From: Phycisphaeraceae bacterium
GTDB lineage: Bacteria; Planctomycetota; Phycisphaerae; Phycisphaerales; UBA1924
Reading direction: 5' to 3'
NCBI GenBank assembly: GCA_009827205.1
Contig: WUAK01000150.1
Location: 1 to 6,853, forward strand
Length of the DNA stretch: 6,853 nt
Each line of letters begins with the position of its first letter. Positions within the stretch are counted from its first letter, which is position 1. The notes beneath the pieces were generated by a model, which had not been told where the DNA came from, made no database searches, and saw only the letters and a list, made by a program, of their open reading frames with translations. A program made the translations under genes and the position numbers. This document shows positions 1 to 6,839 of this stretch, one piece after another.

Positions 1-10
1 CTTCCGATCT
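1..10. other. Residual Illumina adapter at left end
   Basis: The first ten bases, CTTCCGATCT, are the 3' end of the Illumina TruSeq adapter that abuts an insert. They are the exact reverse complement of bases 6840-6849 at the other end. The aminotransferase frame happens to read through them, so its last codons in the window (over bases 1-10) are artefactual. Genomic sequence starts at about base 11. Confidence 0.93.
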
Positions 11-1158
11 GCGACCTTTGTAACCGCATCCACAACCTGCTTGATCTGCTCGTCCGTCAGCTCGTGGTGCATCGGGATGCTGAAGACGCGGGTCGCGAGC
101 TTGCGAGCCACGGGCGGGTGGTCTGTGACGTGGTCGGCGAACGCGGGCTGATCGGTCAGGCTCTTGGGGTAGTGCACAGCGCTTGGCACACCCTCGGCGA
201 CGAGCGCCTTGATGAACTCGTCGCGCGAGCAGGTGACCTTGTCGAGGTTGAGCTTGAGGCTGTAGAGATGCCAGGCCGAGTCGCCTCCCTTGGTGCGTGT
301 CGGGGTCTCGACGGCGTCGACATCCGCGAAGAGCTGATCGTACTTGTCGGCGACCGCGCGGCGCTTGTTGGTCTCGTCCTCGAGGCGCTGGAATCTCGAG
401 AGGCCGATCGCGCCGGTGATGTCGTTCATGCGGTAGTTGAACCCGATGCTCTCGTGGAGGTACTTCTCGGTCTCGCCGTGCGAGCGGAGCAGGCCCATAT
501 CGCGTGCGGTGTTGTCGTCGTTGGTGGTGACGAGGCCGCCCTCGCCTGTGCCGAGGTTCTTGGTTGCGTAGAAGGAGTACGTGCACGCGTCACCGAACGC
601 GCCGATGCCCTTGCCGTTGTACGTGGCAAGGTGCGACTGCGCCGAGTCGTAGATGACCCTGAGGTTGTGCTTCTCGGCGATCGCCTGGATCGCGTCGATG
701 TCGACGGGCATGCCGTAGAGGTGCGTGACCGCGATCGCCTTGGTGTTGGGTGTGATCCGCTTCTCGACATCGGCGGGGTCGACCTGCATGGTGTCCTCGA
801 GCGAGTCGCAGAAGACGAGCTTGCAGCCCTGCGCCGCGAGCATCGAGGCGGTTGCGATGTACGTCCACGCCGGGACGATGACCTCGTCGCCCCGCTCGAG
901 CAGGGCGCCGTAGGCGAGCTGGAGGGCGCAGGTGCCGTTGGCGCAGGTGAGACCGATCTTGGCATCGGACTTCTCGGCGAACTGCTTCTCGAGCTCGGCG
1001 CAGTTGGTGTGGGCCCGGAGCATGCCCGAGTGGAGGACTTCGGTGGCGGCTTCGATGTCCTGTGGGTGCAGCTTTGGAGCCATGAAGGGGATGTTGGGCG
1101 ATGCGACCGGGGAGCCGCCGTTGAGTGCGAGGGTGTCTGCGGTTGAAGTCTCGGGCAT
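11..1158 (-). CDS. DegT/DnrJ/EryC1/StrS family PLP-dependent aminotransferase (C-terminus cut)
   Basis: A sugar-nucleotide-type aminotransferase (fold type I, aspartate aminotransferase superfamily), expected to be cytoplasmic. Such enzymes usually transfer an amino group to a keto-sugar nucleotide for surface polysaccharide or secondary-metabolite sugars. The frame is open from ATG at 1158 to the window edge with about 382 genomic codons, close to the usual 370-420, so only the tail is missing. Visible family marks are an N-terminal LALNGGSPV, GLTCANGT (cofactor phosphate region), VIYDSAQSH with the likely pyridine-contact Asp171, SFYATKNLGTGEGG with the Schiff-base Lys200, GFNYRMNDITGAIG, and HYPKSL at residues 329-334. 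The start is supported by GAAGGA six bases upstream. The gene is divergent from the export operon and nothing ties the two functionally. The family is certain; the substrate cannot be read from the sequence. Confidence 0.95.
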
Positions 1159-1164
1159 GCTGGT

Positions 1165-1170
1165 TCCTTC
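1165..1170 (-). promoter_or_regulatory. Ribosome binding site of the aminotransferase
   Basis: On the minus strand GAAGGA lies six bases before the ATG at 1158. It is a good Shine-Dalgarno match and fixes that start. Confidence 0.7.
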
Positions 1171-1268
1171 CGTTTCCCTTCGGGTGTATACAAATGCTAG
1201 GGAAGCGGCGGGGCCTGTCGATGGATAGGCTCGGAAAGTCACACACGGATTGAGACGTCCTTGGATCT

Positions 1269-1273
1269 GGGAG
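1269..1273 (+). promoter_or_regulatory. Ribosome binding site of the first operon gene
   Basis: GGGAG (continuing as GGGAGAAA) ends seven bases before the ATG at 1281. This supports that ATG and the signal peptide that follows it. Confidence 0.65.
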
Positions 1274-1280
1274 AAACCCG

Positions 1281-2168
1281 ATGAAGCGACTCGCGGTTGC
1301 CTTTCTCGTTGCCTTTGGTGCCCACGCCCAGCCCATGTCTAACGAGGACCTGCCCCCGGCTGAGACATTCGGCATCAAGGCGGTGACCAGACCCAGTCAG
1401 GACGCGGTGATGGGTTTCAGCTTCCCGACCTCGGTCATGGAGCGGATGGTCCTCGACGGCGAGGCGGTGATCATGGGCCAGCCGCTGGTCCGTGCCGACG
1501 ACCGCGAGGCGAAAGCGGCGGTTGTGCTCCAGACGATCCGTGCCGAGAGCACGCTGGATGTCGAAGCCGAGCGAAAGGCGCTGGAACTCGCGGAACTGGA
1601 GCTGGAAGCGACGAAGCAGGCGACCGAGGGCGGTGGGGGTTCTCAGTTCGAGCTCCAGCGTTCGCAACTCGCTGCGGACACCGCAAAGCTCAGGCTGGAT
1701 GCGAGCCAGCAACGGCTTCAAGAGCAGCAGGTCCAGCTCGAACAGCTCCAGGCGAGGCTCGACAAACATACTGTTTCGGCCCCTTTCGACGGCATCGTGG
1801 AGTCGGTGCTTGTCGCGGTCGGGGATTCGGTGCGTGAGTCGGATCCAGTTGTTCGGGTAGTGTCAGTAGATCCGCTCTGGATCGACGTTGCGACACCGAC
1901 AGAAGCGACCATGGGTCTTGAAGACGGGGATCCGGCTTGGTGTCTGGTGCGGATTGGTGATGACGTGCGTTTGCTGGACGCTACGATTGTGGGCATCAGC
2001 CCGGTGGCTGATTCGGTGACCGGGGCCAGACGAGTCCGGGTCGAGGCGTCGAATCCGAGGGGTTTGCCAGCGGGTCTGACGGCATTTGTTCGGTTCGGTG
2101 AGCCGGACGGCGCGTGGGCGGAGCTCGCCGCGGACGCAAGCGGGGACGAAACGAGCGCTGGCGGCTGA
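1281..2168 (+). CDS. Secreted HlyD/MFP-type periplasmic adaptor subunit
   Basis: A 295-residue membrane-fusion (periplasmic adaptor) protein of the HlyD/AcrA superfamily, whose members bridge an inner-membrane transporter to an outer-membrane channel. Residues 1-16 form a short signal peptide (KR, then a hydrophobic core, then AHA before Gln17). There is no lipobox Cys and no other membrane helix, so a soluble periplasmic protein is expected. The split lipoyl half-motifs lie at about 45-72 and 164-195 (SAPFDGIVESVLVAVGD). Between them is an alpha-helical hairpin of about 88 residues rich in Glu, Leu, Gln and Ala, with a GGGGS turn at 117-121. A beta-barrel region follows (DPLWIDVATPTEA) and the C-terminal tail is acidic. 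It is the first gene of a four-gene run; the next starts 40 bases later. The usual partner, an ABC or RND pump, is not in the window. The adaptor call is firm; the cargo is unknown. Confidence 0.88.
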   Translation: MKRLAVAFLVAFGAHAQPMSNEDLPPAETFGIKAVTRPSQDAVMGFSFPTSVMERMVLDGEAVIMGQPLVRADDREAKAAVVLQTIRAESTLDVEAERKALELAELELEATKQATEGGGGSQFELQRSQLAADTAKLRLDASQQRLQEQQVQLEQLQARLDKHTVSAPFDGIVESVLVAVGDSVRESDPVVRVVSVDPLWIDVATPTEATMGLEDGDPAWCLVRIGDDVRLLDATIVGISPVADSVTGARRVRVEASNPRGLPAGLTAFVRFGEPDGAWAELAADASGDETSAGG

Positions 2169-2208
2169 CGGTGGGCGTCGGCTGGCGCATCAGCGAGACA
2201 GAGCCGAC

Positions 2209-4218
2209 GTGATAGATCTTTCGAAACTCAACGCGCCTGGGTGGCGCCGGATCGTTGCCGACCTGACGCAGGCCGCGGGCGACGAGCGGGCGTTCCCGAA
2301 TCACTTGCTCGCCGCGATGGGCCAGGTTGCCGGTGCGCGCCAGGCCGCGATCTTCGTGCAGGGCGGCGCGGGGCAGTCGGGTGAACCGAACCAGCCGACC
2401 GCGACACTCATCTGGCCACACAGCCCTGCAGAGGGCGAGAACGCGAACGACTCGCTGGGTGAGCCCGGTGTGATGCGCGCCAGCGCCGCCAGCGCGCTGG
2501 ACACATCGAACACACAGGTGTTCGGTCTGGGCTCTGACGATGGGCTGTACGACGACACGCACGCCAACGGGTACGCGCTTGCGCTCCCGGTCGGGAGTAT
2601 GCCCGCGGCTGATGCGGATCCGAAGCCGGCATTCGTGGTTGTGCTGCTGCTCGATCAGCGATCAAAGGGTGCGATGCAGTCGACGATCGCGCTGTGCGAG
2701 CTCTTGGCGGGATACGCGCATCTGGCGAGCACACGGAGCCAGCTCTCGAGGCTGCGCTCTGCGGGTGCAGCCCTCGAGCTTGCGACGAGGCTTATCGCGT
2801 CGATCAACAGCGCGACGGGTTTCAAGGGCTCTGCGATGCAGCTCGTCAACGACTTGTGCAGGCATCTCAAGGCCGACCGGGTGGCGCTTGGTTGGCGTGA
2901 CGGCATCGCGGGCGCTGCGCAGAGTACCGACGACCTCATCATCGAGCGTGATTCCACTCCCGTAAAGGTCGTGGCGCTCAGCGACACGGAGCACGTGGAC
3001 AAACGTATGGCGATGGTCCGCAAGCTCGCCTCCGCGATGGACGAGTGCCTCGATCAGGATCAGCCCGTTGTTTTCCCGGTGCCCGAGGCAGGCGAGCAGA
3101 GCGACCCGGCGCTATCCCAGACGATCACCCACGCGCACCGCGAGCTCGCGTCGAGCGATGCGAACCTGAAGGTCACATCGCTCCCGCTCCGCGACGGCGA
3201 TGATGCTCTGGGTGTCATCACGATCGAGTCTGCGCAGGTTGGACAATCGATCGATATTCGCACGGTTGAGTTGTTGCAAGCGACGATGGATCTGGTTGCA
3301 CCGGTGCTGCGTCTTCGAAAGAGCGACGACAGGCCCATCCCCGCGAGGCTCAAGGACGAGGTCCGCAAGGTGGGCGCTTGGGCGGTGGGGCCGAAGCACA
3401 CACTCTGGAAGCTTGCTGGCATCGCGGTGATGATCGTCGCTCTCGTGGTGACGTTCGTGTCCGTGCCGTACCGCGTCGAAGCAACGGTGCAGCTGAGACC
3501 TGTCGAACGCCGCGTGCTTGCGGTTCCTTTCGAGGGGATTGTGAGCGAGGTGACGCCGCAGGCCGAGGCTGGCAAGCGCGTCGAGGCGGGTCAGCTGCTT
3601 GTCAAGCTGGACACGAGCGAGCTTGAGCTCAGCGCGATCGAAGCGCAGCAGCAACTATCGCAGGCCGAGGCGCAGGCAGCGGACGCGATGCGTCAGGGCC
3701 AAGGCGCCGAGCAGCAGCAGGCCGAGGCGAAGGCGCGGCAGTCACAGGCGAGGCTCGATCTGCTCAGGCAGCGGATCGCCAGCGCCGAGATCCGCGCACC
3801 GATCGACGGCACGATCATCGCGGGCGACCTGACCGAGCGTGTCGGCGCGAGGCTCAAGCTCGGTGAACCGCTCTTTGAGATCGCGCCACTTGCGGACATG
3901 AGGCTGATCGCGGAGGTGCAGGACTCCGACATCGGGCTCGTCCTCCGCGCACTCGAGGAAGACGGCATGTCGGGCAGCGTCGCCACGAAGGCGTACCCGG
4001 ACAGACGGTTCCCGCTCACGGTCGAGCGCGTCGTGCCGATGGCGCAGGCGCAAGAGGGCAAGAACTCTTTCCTGGTGTACGCGAGGCTCGACGAATCGGC
4101 GGGCTGGATGAGACCTGGGATGGAGGGGCTTGCCAAGCTCGAGGTAGGCGATCGCACGCTGCTCTGGATCGGGTCGCGCCGGATCGTGGACAAGCTGCGT
4201 CTCTGGTTGTGGTGGTGA
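2209..4218 (+). CDS. GAF-like sensor region fused to a membrane-anchored HlyD adaptor
   Basis: A 669-residue protein when started at GTG 2209. The frame is open back to an ATG at 2086, but those 41 extra residues overlap the previous gene and are Arg/Ser-rich, as expected of an out-of-frame reading, so GTG is preferred; its Shine-Dalgarno is weak. Residues 1-400 are cytoplasmic and resemble two tandem GAF domains. The first (about 10-180) is degenerate. The second (about 184-374) has ATRLIASIN near its start and SLPLRDGDDALGVITIES near its end. A single membrane helix spans about 402-420. The periplasmic part has lipoyl halves at 437-468 and 525-555 (EIRAPIDGTIIAGDL), a Gln/Ala-rich hairpin at about 469-527, a beta-barrel, and an unusual Trp-rich end (LRLWLWW). 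GAF domains bind small ligands or mediate dimerisation; the ligand here cannot be told. It probably couples cytoplasmic state to the adaptor complex. Eight bases separate it from the next gene. Confidence 0.87.
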   Translation: MIDLSKLNAPGWRRIVADLTQAAGDERAFPNHLLAAMGQVAGARQAAIFVQGGAGQSGEPNQPTATLIWPHSPAEGENANDSLGEPGVMRASAASALDTSNTQVFGLGSDDGLYDDTHANGYALALPVGSMPAADADPKPAFVVVLLLDQRSKGAMQSTIALCELLAGYAHLASTRSQLSRLRSAGAALELATRLIASINSATGFKGSAMQLVNDLCRHLKADRVALGWRDGIAGAAQSTDDLIIERDSTPVKVVALSDTEHVDKRMAMVRKLASAMDECLDQDQPVVFPVPEAGEQSDPALSQTITHAHRELASSDANLKVTSLPLRDGDDALGVITIESAQVGQSIDIRTVELLQATMDLVAPVLRLRKSDDRPIPARLKDEVRKVGAWAVGPKHTLWKLAGIAVMIVALVVTFVSVPYRVEATVQLRPVERRVLAVPFEGIVSEVTPQAEAGKRVEAGQLLVKLDTSELELSAIEAQQQLSQAEAQAADAMRQGQGAEQQQAEAKARQSQARLDLLRQRIASAEIRAPIDGTIIAGDLTERVGARLKLGEPLFEIAPLADMRLIAEVQDSDIGLVLRALEEDGMSGSVATKAYPDRRFPLTVERVVPMAQAQEGKNSFLVYARLDESAGWMRPGMEGLAKLEVGDRTLLWIGSRRIVDKLRLWLWW

Positions 4219-4219
4219 G
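4214..4219 (+). promoter_or_regulatory. Ribosome binding site overlapping the upstream stop codon
   Basis: GGTGAG includes the TGA stop of the GAF/HlyD gene and lies seven bases before the GTG at 4227. This supports translational coupling of the two genes and the choice of that GTG. Confidence 0.5.
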
Positions 4220-4226
4220 CTAGCAA

Positions 4227-6386
4227 GTGGCCGAGCGTTCGACATTCAGCCCGCACTGGCACCGCGTCGCACCGACGAAACCAAGGTTGCGCCCGCACGT
4301 GCAGATCACACGGCAGCGGTACCGCGGCAGGCGCTGGCACGTGGTTCACGACCCGGCATCGAATAAATTCTACAGACTGAACGCGGTCTCGCACGAGCTC
4401 GTCGGGTTGCTCGACGGCGTGCGAACAGTAGAGCAGGCGTGGAACATCGTGCTCGATCGGCACGGCGATATGGCGCCGACCCAACCCGAGGTCATCCAGC
4501 TCATCTCGAATCTCTACAACGCGAACCTACTCTCGATCGAGGCGACGCCCGAGACCGAGCAGCTGCTCCGCCGGCAGCGCGATCGGCTGGCGCAGAAGGT
4601 CAAGAGCCAGGCTCTTGGCATCATGTACTTCCGCATCAAGCTCTTCAATCCGGACGGCATTATCTCGGCGGTGGAGCCGACGCTCAGGCCGATCATCAAC
4701 AAGTGGGGCTTTCTCGCTTGGATCGTGTTTGTGCTTTTTACCCTCACGAGGCTCGGCTCGCACAGCGAAGCACTCGCGAGCGGGTTCAAGGACGCGATCG
4801 CGCCTTCGAACTGGGGCTGGCTGATCGTTGTGTACGTCGTTGCCAAGGCGTTCCACGAGATGGGTCACGGCGTGATCTGCAAACGTTTCGGCGGGCAGGT
4901 TCCCGAGTTCGGTGCGCTGCTGCTCGTGCTGGTGCCTTCGCCTTACGTTGACGCGTCGGCGTGCTGGGGCTTTGCGAGCCGGTGGCATCGGATCGCGGTC
5001 GGCGCGGGCGGGATGATCTTTGAGTTGTTCCTCGCGGCGATCATGGCGCACGTCTGGCTGGCGACACCCGAGGGCACGCTTGTTCATCAGCTCGCCTACA
5101 ACGCGATGCTGACCGCCGGTCTCTCGACGGTGCTCTTCAACGCGAACCCGCTGATGCGTTTCGACGGCTACTACATCCTCTCGGATCTGCTCGAGATCCC
5201 GAACATGATGCAGCAGTCGTTCAAGCAGCTGCAGTTCTACATGCAGAAGTACGTCTACAGGCTCGAGGATGTGTCACCCCCGACGACGAAACCCGGCGAA
5301 GCGGGGATCCTGACTGTCTATGGGATCTCTGCGCTGGCGTACCGGATCTTCCTGTTCATCACGATCACGCTCTATGTCATGGGCAAGCTCTTTGCGATCG
5401 GTCTCATTCTCGCGCTGTGGACAGCCGCGGCGTGGTTCATCATGCCGGTGGGGAAGCTCGTGAAGTGGCTGAGCTCGGGCCCGAAGCTCGCGGACCAGAG
5501 GCCGAAGGCTATCGGGGTCACGCTCGGGCTCATCGCGCTCGGCGCGGTGCTGATCGGACTCATCCCCATGCCCGATGTTCGGCGTGGTGTCGGAGTTGTC
5601 GAGAGCCTTGAGCGGACTGGTGTGTACATCGGTGAGACGGGATTCGTGCTCGACGCGTACGCGAAGCCCGGTGATTATCTCGAAGAAGGACAGGTCATCG
5701 CTGTTCTTGAGAGCCCCCAGCTCGAGTCGCAGATCGAGATCTCGCGGGCGATGCTCGCCGAGTACGAGAGCATCGAGCGTGAGGCGACGGCGCGCAGCCC
5801 ATCGGCGGTGCCCGTTGCGCGAGAGCGCGTCGCGGCAGCGTCCTCGGCGCTGAAATTTATGCTCGAACGTGCGGATCGGCTCGTGATCCGTGCACCGCAC
5901 GCTGGGCGTTACGTCGGGAACGATCCGCACGACATGATCGGGCAGATGGCTAGCTCCGGCGAGGCACTGGGCGAGGTGGTCGACACGGAGAATGTGCGTG
6001 TCGCTGCTTCGATGACCCAGACCGAGGCGGCTTGGTTGTTTGACGAGGTCGAGAAGCCGCGCGTTGCGATCAGACCAGTCTCGATGCCCGATGTCATTGT
6101 TGGGGGCGAAAGCATCCGAGCGATAGACGCGGGTCAGGTGTATCTGCCTCATGCGAGCCTCGGGTTCGCGGGCGGCGGGACGATCAAGACGGCGCGCGAT
6201 GATCAGACGGGGCTGAGGACCGAGACGGCGCAGTTCATCGTGTATGTCGAGCCCAGTGAGAATGAAAGCTGGTCTGGCGTACCGGGCGAGCGGGTGCATC
6301 TGAGGTTCCGACTGAGCGCCAAGCCTCTGGCGGTGCAGTGGGTTGATCGTCTGCACAAGCTGATCCAGGGCCGGGTGCAGCTGTGA
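4227..6386 (+). CDS. PqqD-like domain + M50 site-2-type metalloprotease + HlyD adaptor fusion
   Basis: A 719-residue membrane protein with three parts. Residues about 20-104 resemble the PqqD/RRE winged-helix fold (VQITRQRYRGRRWHVV, HDPASNKFYRLN), which in other proteins binds leader peptides. Residues about 140-450 form an M50 site-2-protease-like membrane core. It has the zinc motif HEMGH at 210-214, PYVDASACW at 239-247, and NPLMRFDGYY at 307-316 with the likely third zinc ligand Asp313. Membrane helices are near 160-176, 196-209, 256-277, 285-305, 364-385, 388-406 and 430-447. Residues about 450-719 form a HlyD-like module with lipoyl halves at about 456-496 and 552-585 (VIRAPHAGRYV) and a short hairpin at 497-551. 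All expected catalytic residues are present, so it should be active. The start is GTG with GGTGAG seven bases upstream. Comparable fusions are annotated as M50 metallopeptidases with a HlyD adaptor. The substrate is unknown; a role in peptide processing or export is inferred. Confidence 0.9.
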   Translation: MAERSTFSPHWHRVAPTKPRLRPHVQITRQRYRGRRWHVVHDPASNKFYRLNAVSHELVGLLDGVRTVEQAWNIVLDRHGDMAPTQPEVIQLISNLYNANLLSIEATPETEQLLRRQRDRLAQKVKSQALGIMYFRIKLFNPDGIISAVEPTLRPIINKWGFLAWIVFVLFTLTRLGSHSEALASGFKDAIAPSNWGWLIVVYVVAKAFHEMGHGVICKRFGGQVPEFGALLLVLVPSPYVDASACWGFASRWHRIAVGAGGMIFELFLAAIMAHVWLATPEGTLVHQLAYNAMLTAGLSTVLFNANPLMRFDGYYILSDLLEIPNMMQQSFKQLQFYMQKYVYRLEDVSPPTTKPGEAGILTVYGISALAYRIFLFITITLYVMGKLFAIGLILALWTAAAWFIMPVGKLVKWLSSGPKLADQRPKAIGVTLGLIALGAVLIGLIPMPDVRRGVGVVESLERTGVYIGETGFVLDAYAKPGDYLEEGQVIAVLESPQLESQIEISRAMLAEYESIEREATARSPSAVPVARERVAAASSALKFMLERADRLVIRAPHAGRYVGNDPHDMIGQMASSGEALGEVVDTENVRVAASMTQTEAAWLFDEVEKPRVAIRPVSMPDVIVGGESIRAIDAGQVYLPHASLGFAGGGTIKTARDDQTGLRTETAQFIVYVEPSENESWSGVPGERVHLRFRLSAKPLAVQWVDRLHKLIQGRVQL

Positions 6387-6839
6387 CGGTAGCGGACGCG
6401 AGTCTGAACAGGTACCACGCGCTATTCGAGGCGGTGCGCGCACGAAAGCGCCGGGTCCAGACGCTCAAGGGCGCTGATCAACTCGTTGCCTGGGGAGCGC
6501 TCAAGCTGAGACAGCGCCGATCGCGGCTCGCGGTGCTCATGCAATGGGCCGAGTCTGTAGATCTGCTTGCTTCTGAGATCCGCAGTCTTCCGGAGACAGC
6601 GCTCGATGCGCAGATTGAAGAGCTGCGAGGCGCATTCGTCCGCGGTCGCGCAAGCCACGAGCAGGTGCTCCGAGCCTTAGCGGTTGTTCGTGAAGTCGCG
6701 AGCCGCGCAACGGGTGAGGAAGCGTACGTGGTCCAGCTGGCGGGAGCGCTTGCGCTCTTGCACGGCAGGATTGCAGAGATGGTGACCGGTGAGGGCAAGA
6801 CGCTGACCGGCTCTCTCGCGGCGCCACTCCTGGCGTGGC
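6383..6839 (+). CDS. SecA-family ATPase, N-terminal fragment (continues beyond window)
   Basis: The start of a SecA-type preprotein translocase ATPase, the peripheral motor that drives polypeptides across the inner membrane. About 152 genomic codons are visible before the adapter. The decisive stretch is YVVQLAGALALLHGRIAEM followed by TGEGKT at 135-140, matching the SecA Q-region and Walker A (catalytic Lys139). Before it, residues about 60-110 (SLPETALDAQIEELRGAF, VLRALAVVREVASR) match the SecA pre-motor helices. The Walker lysine sits about 30 residues later than in E. coli SecA (Lys108) because of a basic helical N-terminal extension of about 50 residues. GTG overlaps the preceding stop as GTGA, implying translational coupling. 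Its place in an adaptor/protease operon argues for a specialised paralogue over the housekeeping secA, but the missing C-terminal domains prevent a decision. Confidence 0.88.

Larger units (their letters stand above)
1159..1280. promoter_or_regulatory. Divergent intergenic region, probable back-to-back promoters
   Basis: These 122 bases separate two divergently transcribed genes, so both promoters should lie here or just inside the genes. On the minus strand a weak pair TCGACA and TAGCAT with a 16-base spacer can be seen upstream of the aminotransferase. It is followed by the palindrome GTATAC within TTGTATACA. No convincing sigma70 pair was found for the plus-strand operon. No hairpin terminator or clear operator repeat is visible. 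Assignment as a regulatory region rests mainly on gene orientation. Confidence 0.45.

Noticed and set aside
64..1146. Plus-strand 360-codon open frame
   Set aside because: It is antisense to the aminotransferase. The minus frame carries all catalytic motifs, while this one gives a Val/Glu/Arg-rich low-complexity protein typical of a shadow frame in GC-rich DNA.
1629..1643. GGGGS stretch that looks like an engineered protein linker
   Set aside because: It sits exactly at the expected turn of the natural adaptor hairpin, and no vector or tag sequence surrounds it.
3693..4484. Minus-strand 263-codon open frame spanning the junction of two operon genes
   Set aside because: It lies opposite strong coding sequence on both sides; its composition is that of a shadow frame.
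4227..6386. M50 protein as a simple RseP-type sigma-factor regulator
   Set aside because: It has no PDZ domain, and it carries PqqD-like and HlyD parts that RseP lacks, so an envelope-stress regulator role is not supported.
5274..6443. Minus-strand 389-codon open frame
   Set aside because: It is antisense to the M50/HlyD gene, rich in Arg, His and Asp, without recognisable motifs or a ribosome binding site.
1159..6839. CRISPR arrays, tRNA or rRNA genes, insertion sequences, strong rho-independent terminators
   Set aside because: Reading both strands showed no spaced direct repeats, no tRNA-like or rRNA stretch, no transposase frame, and no GC hairpin followed by a T run.
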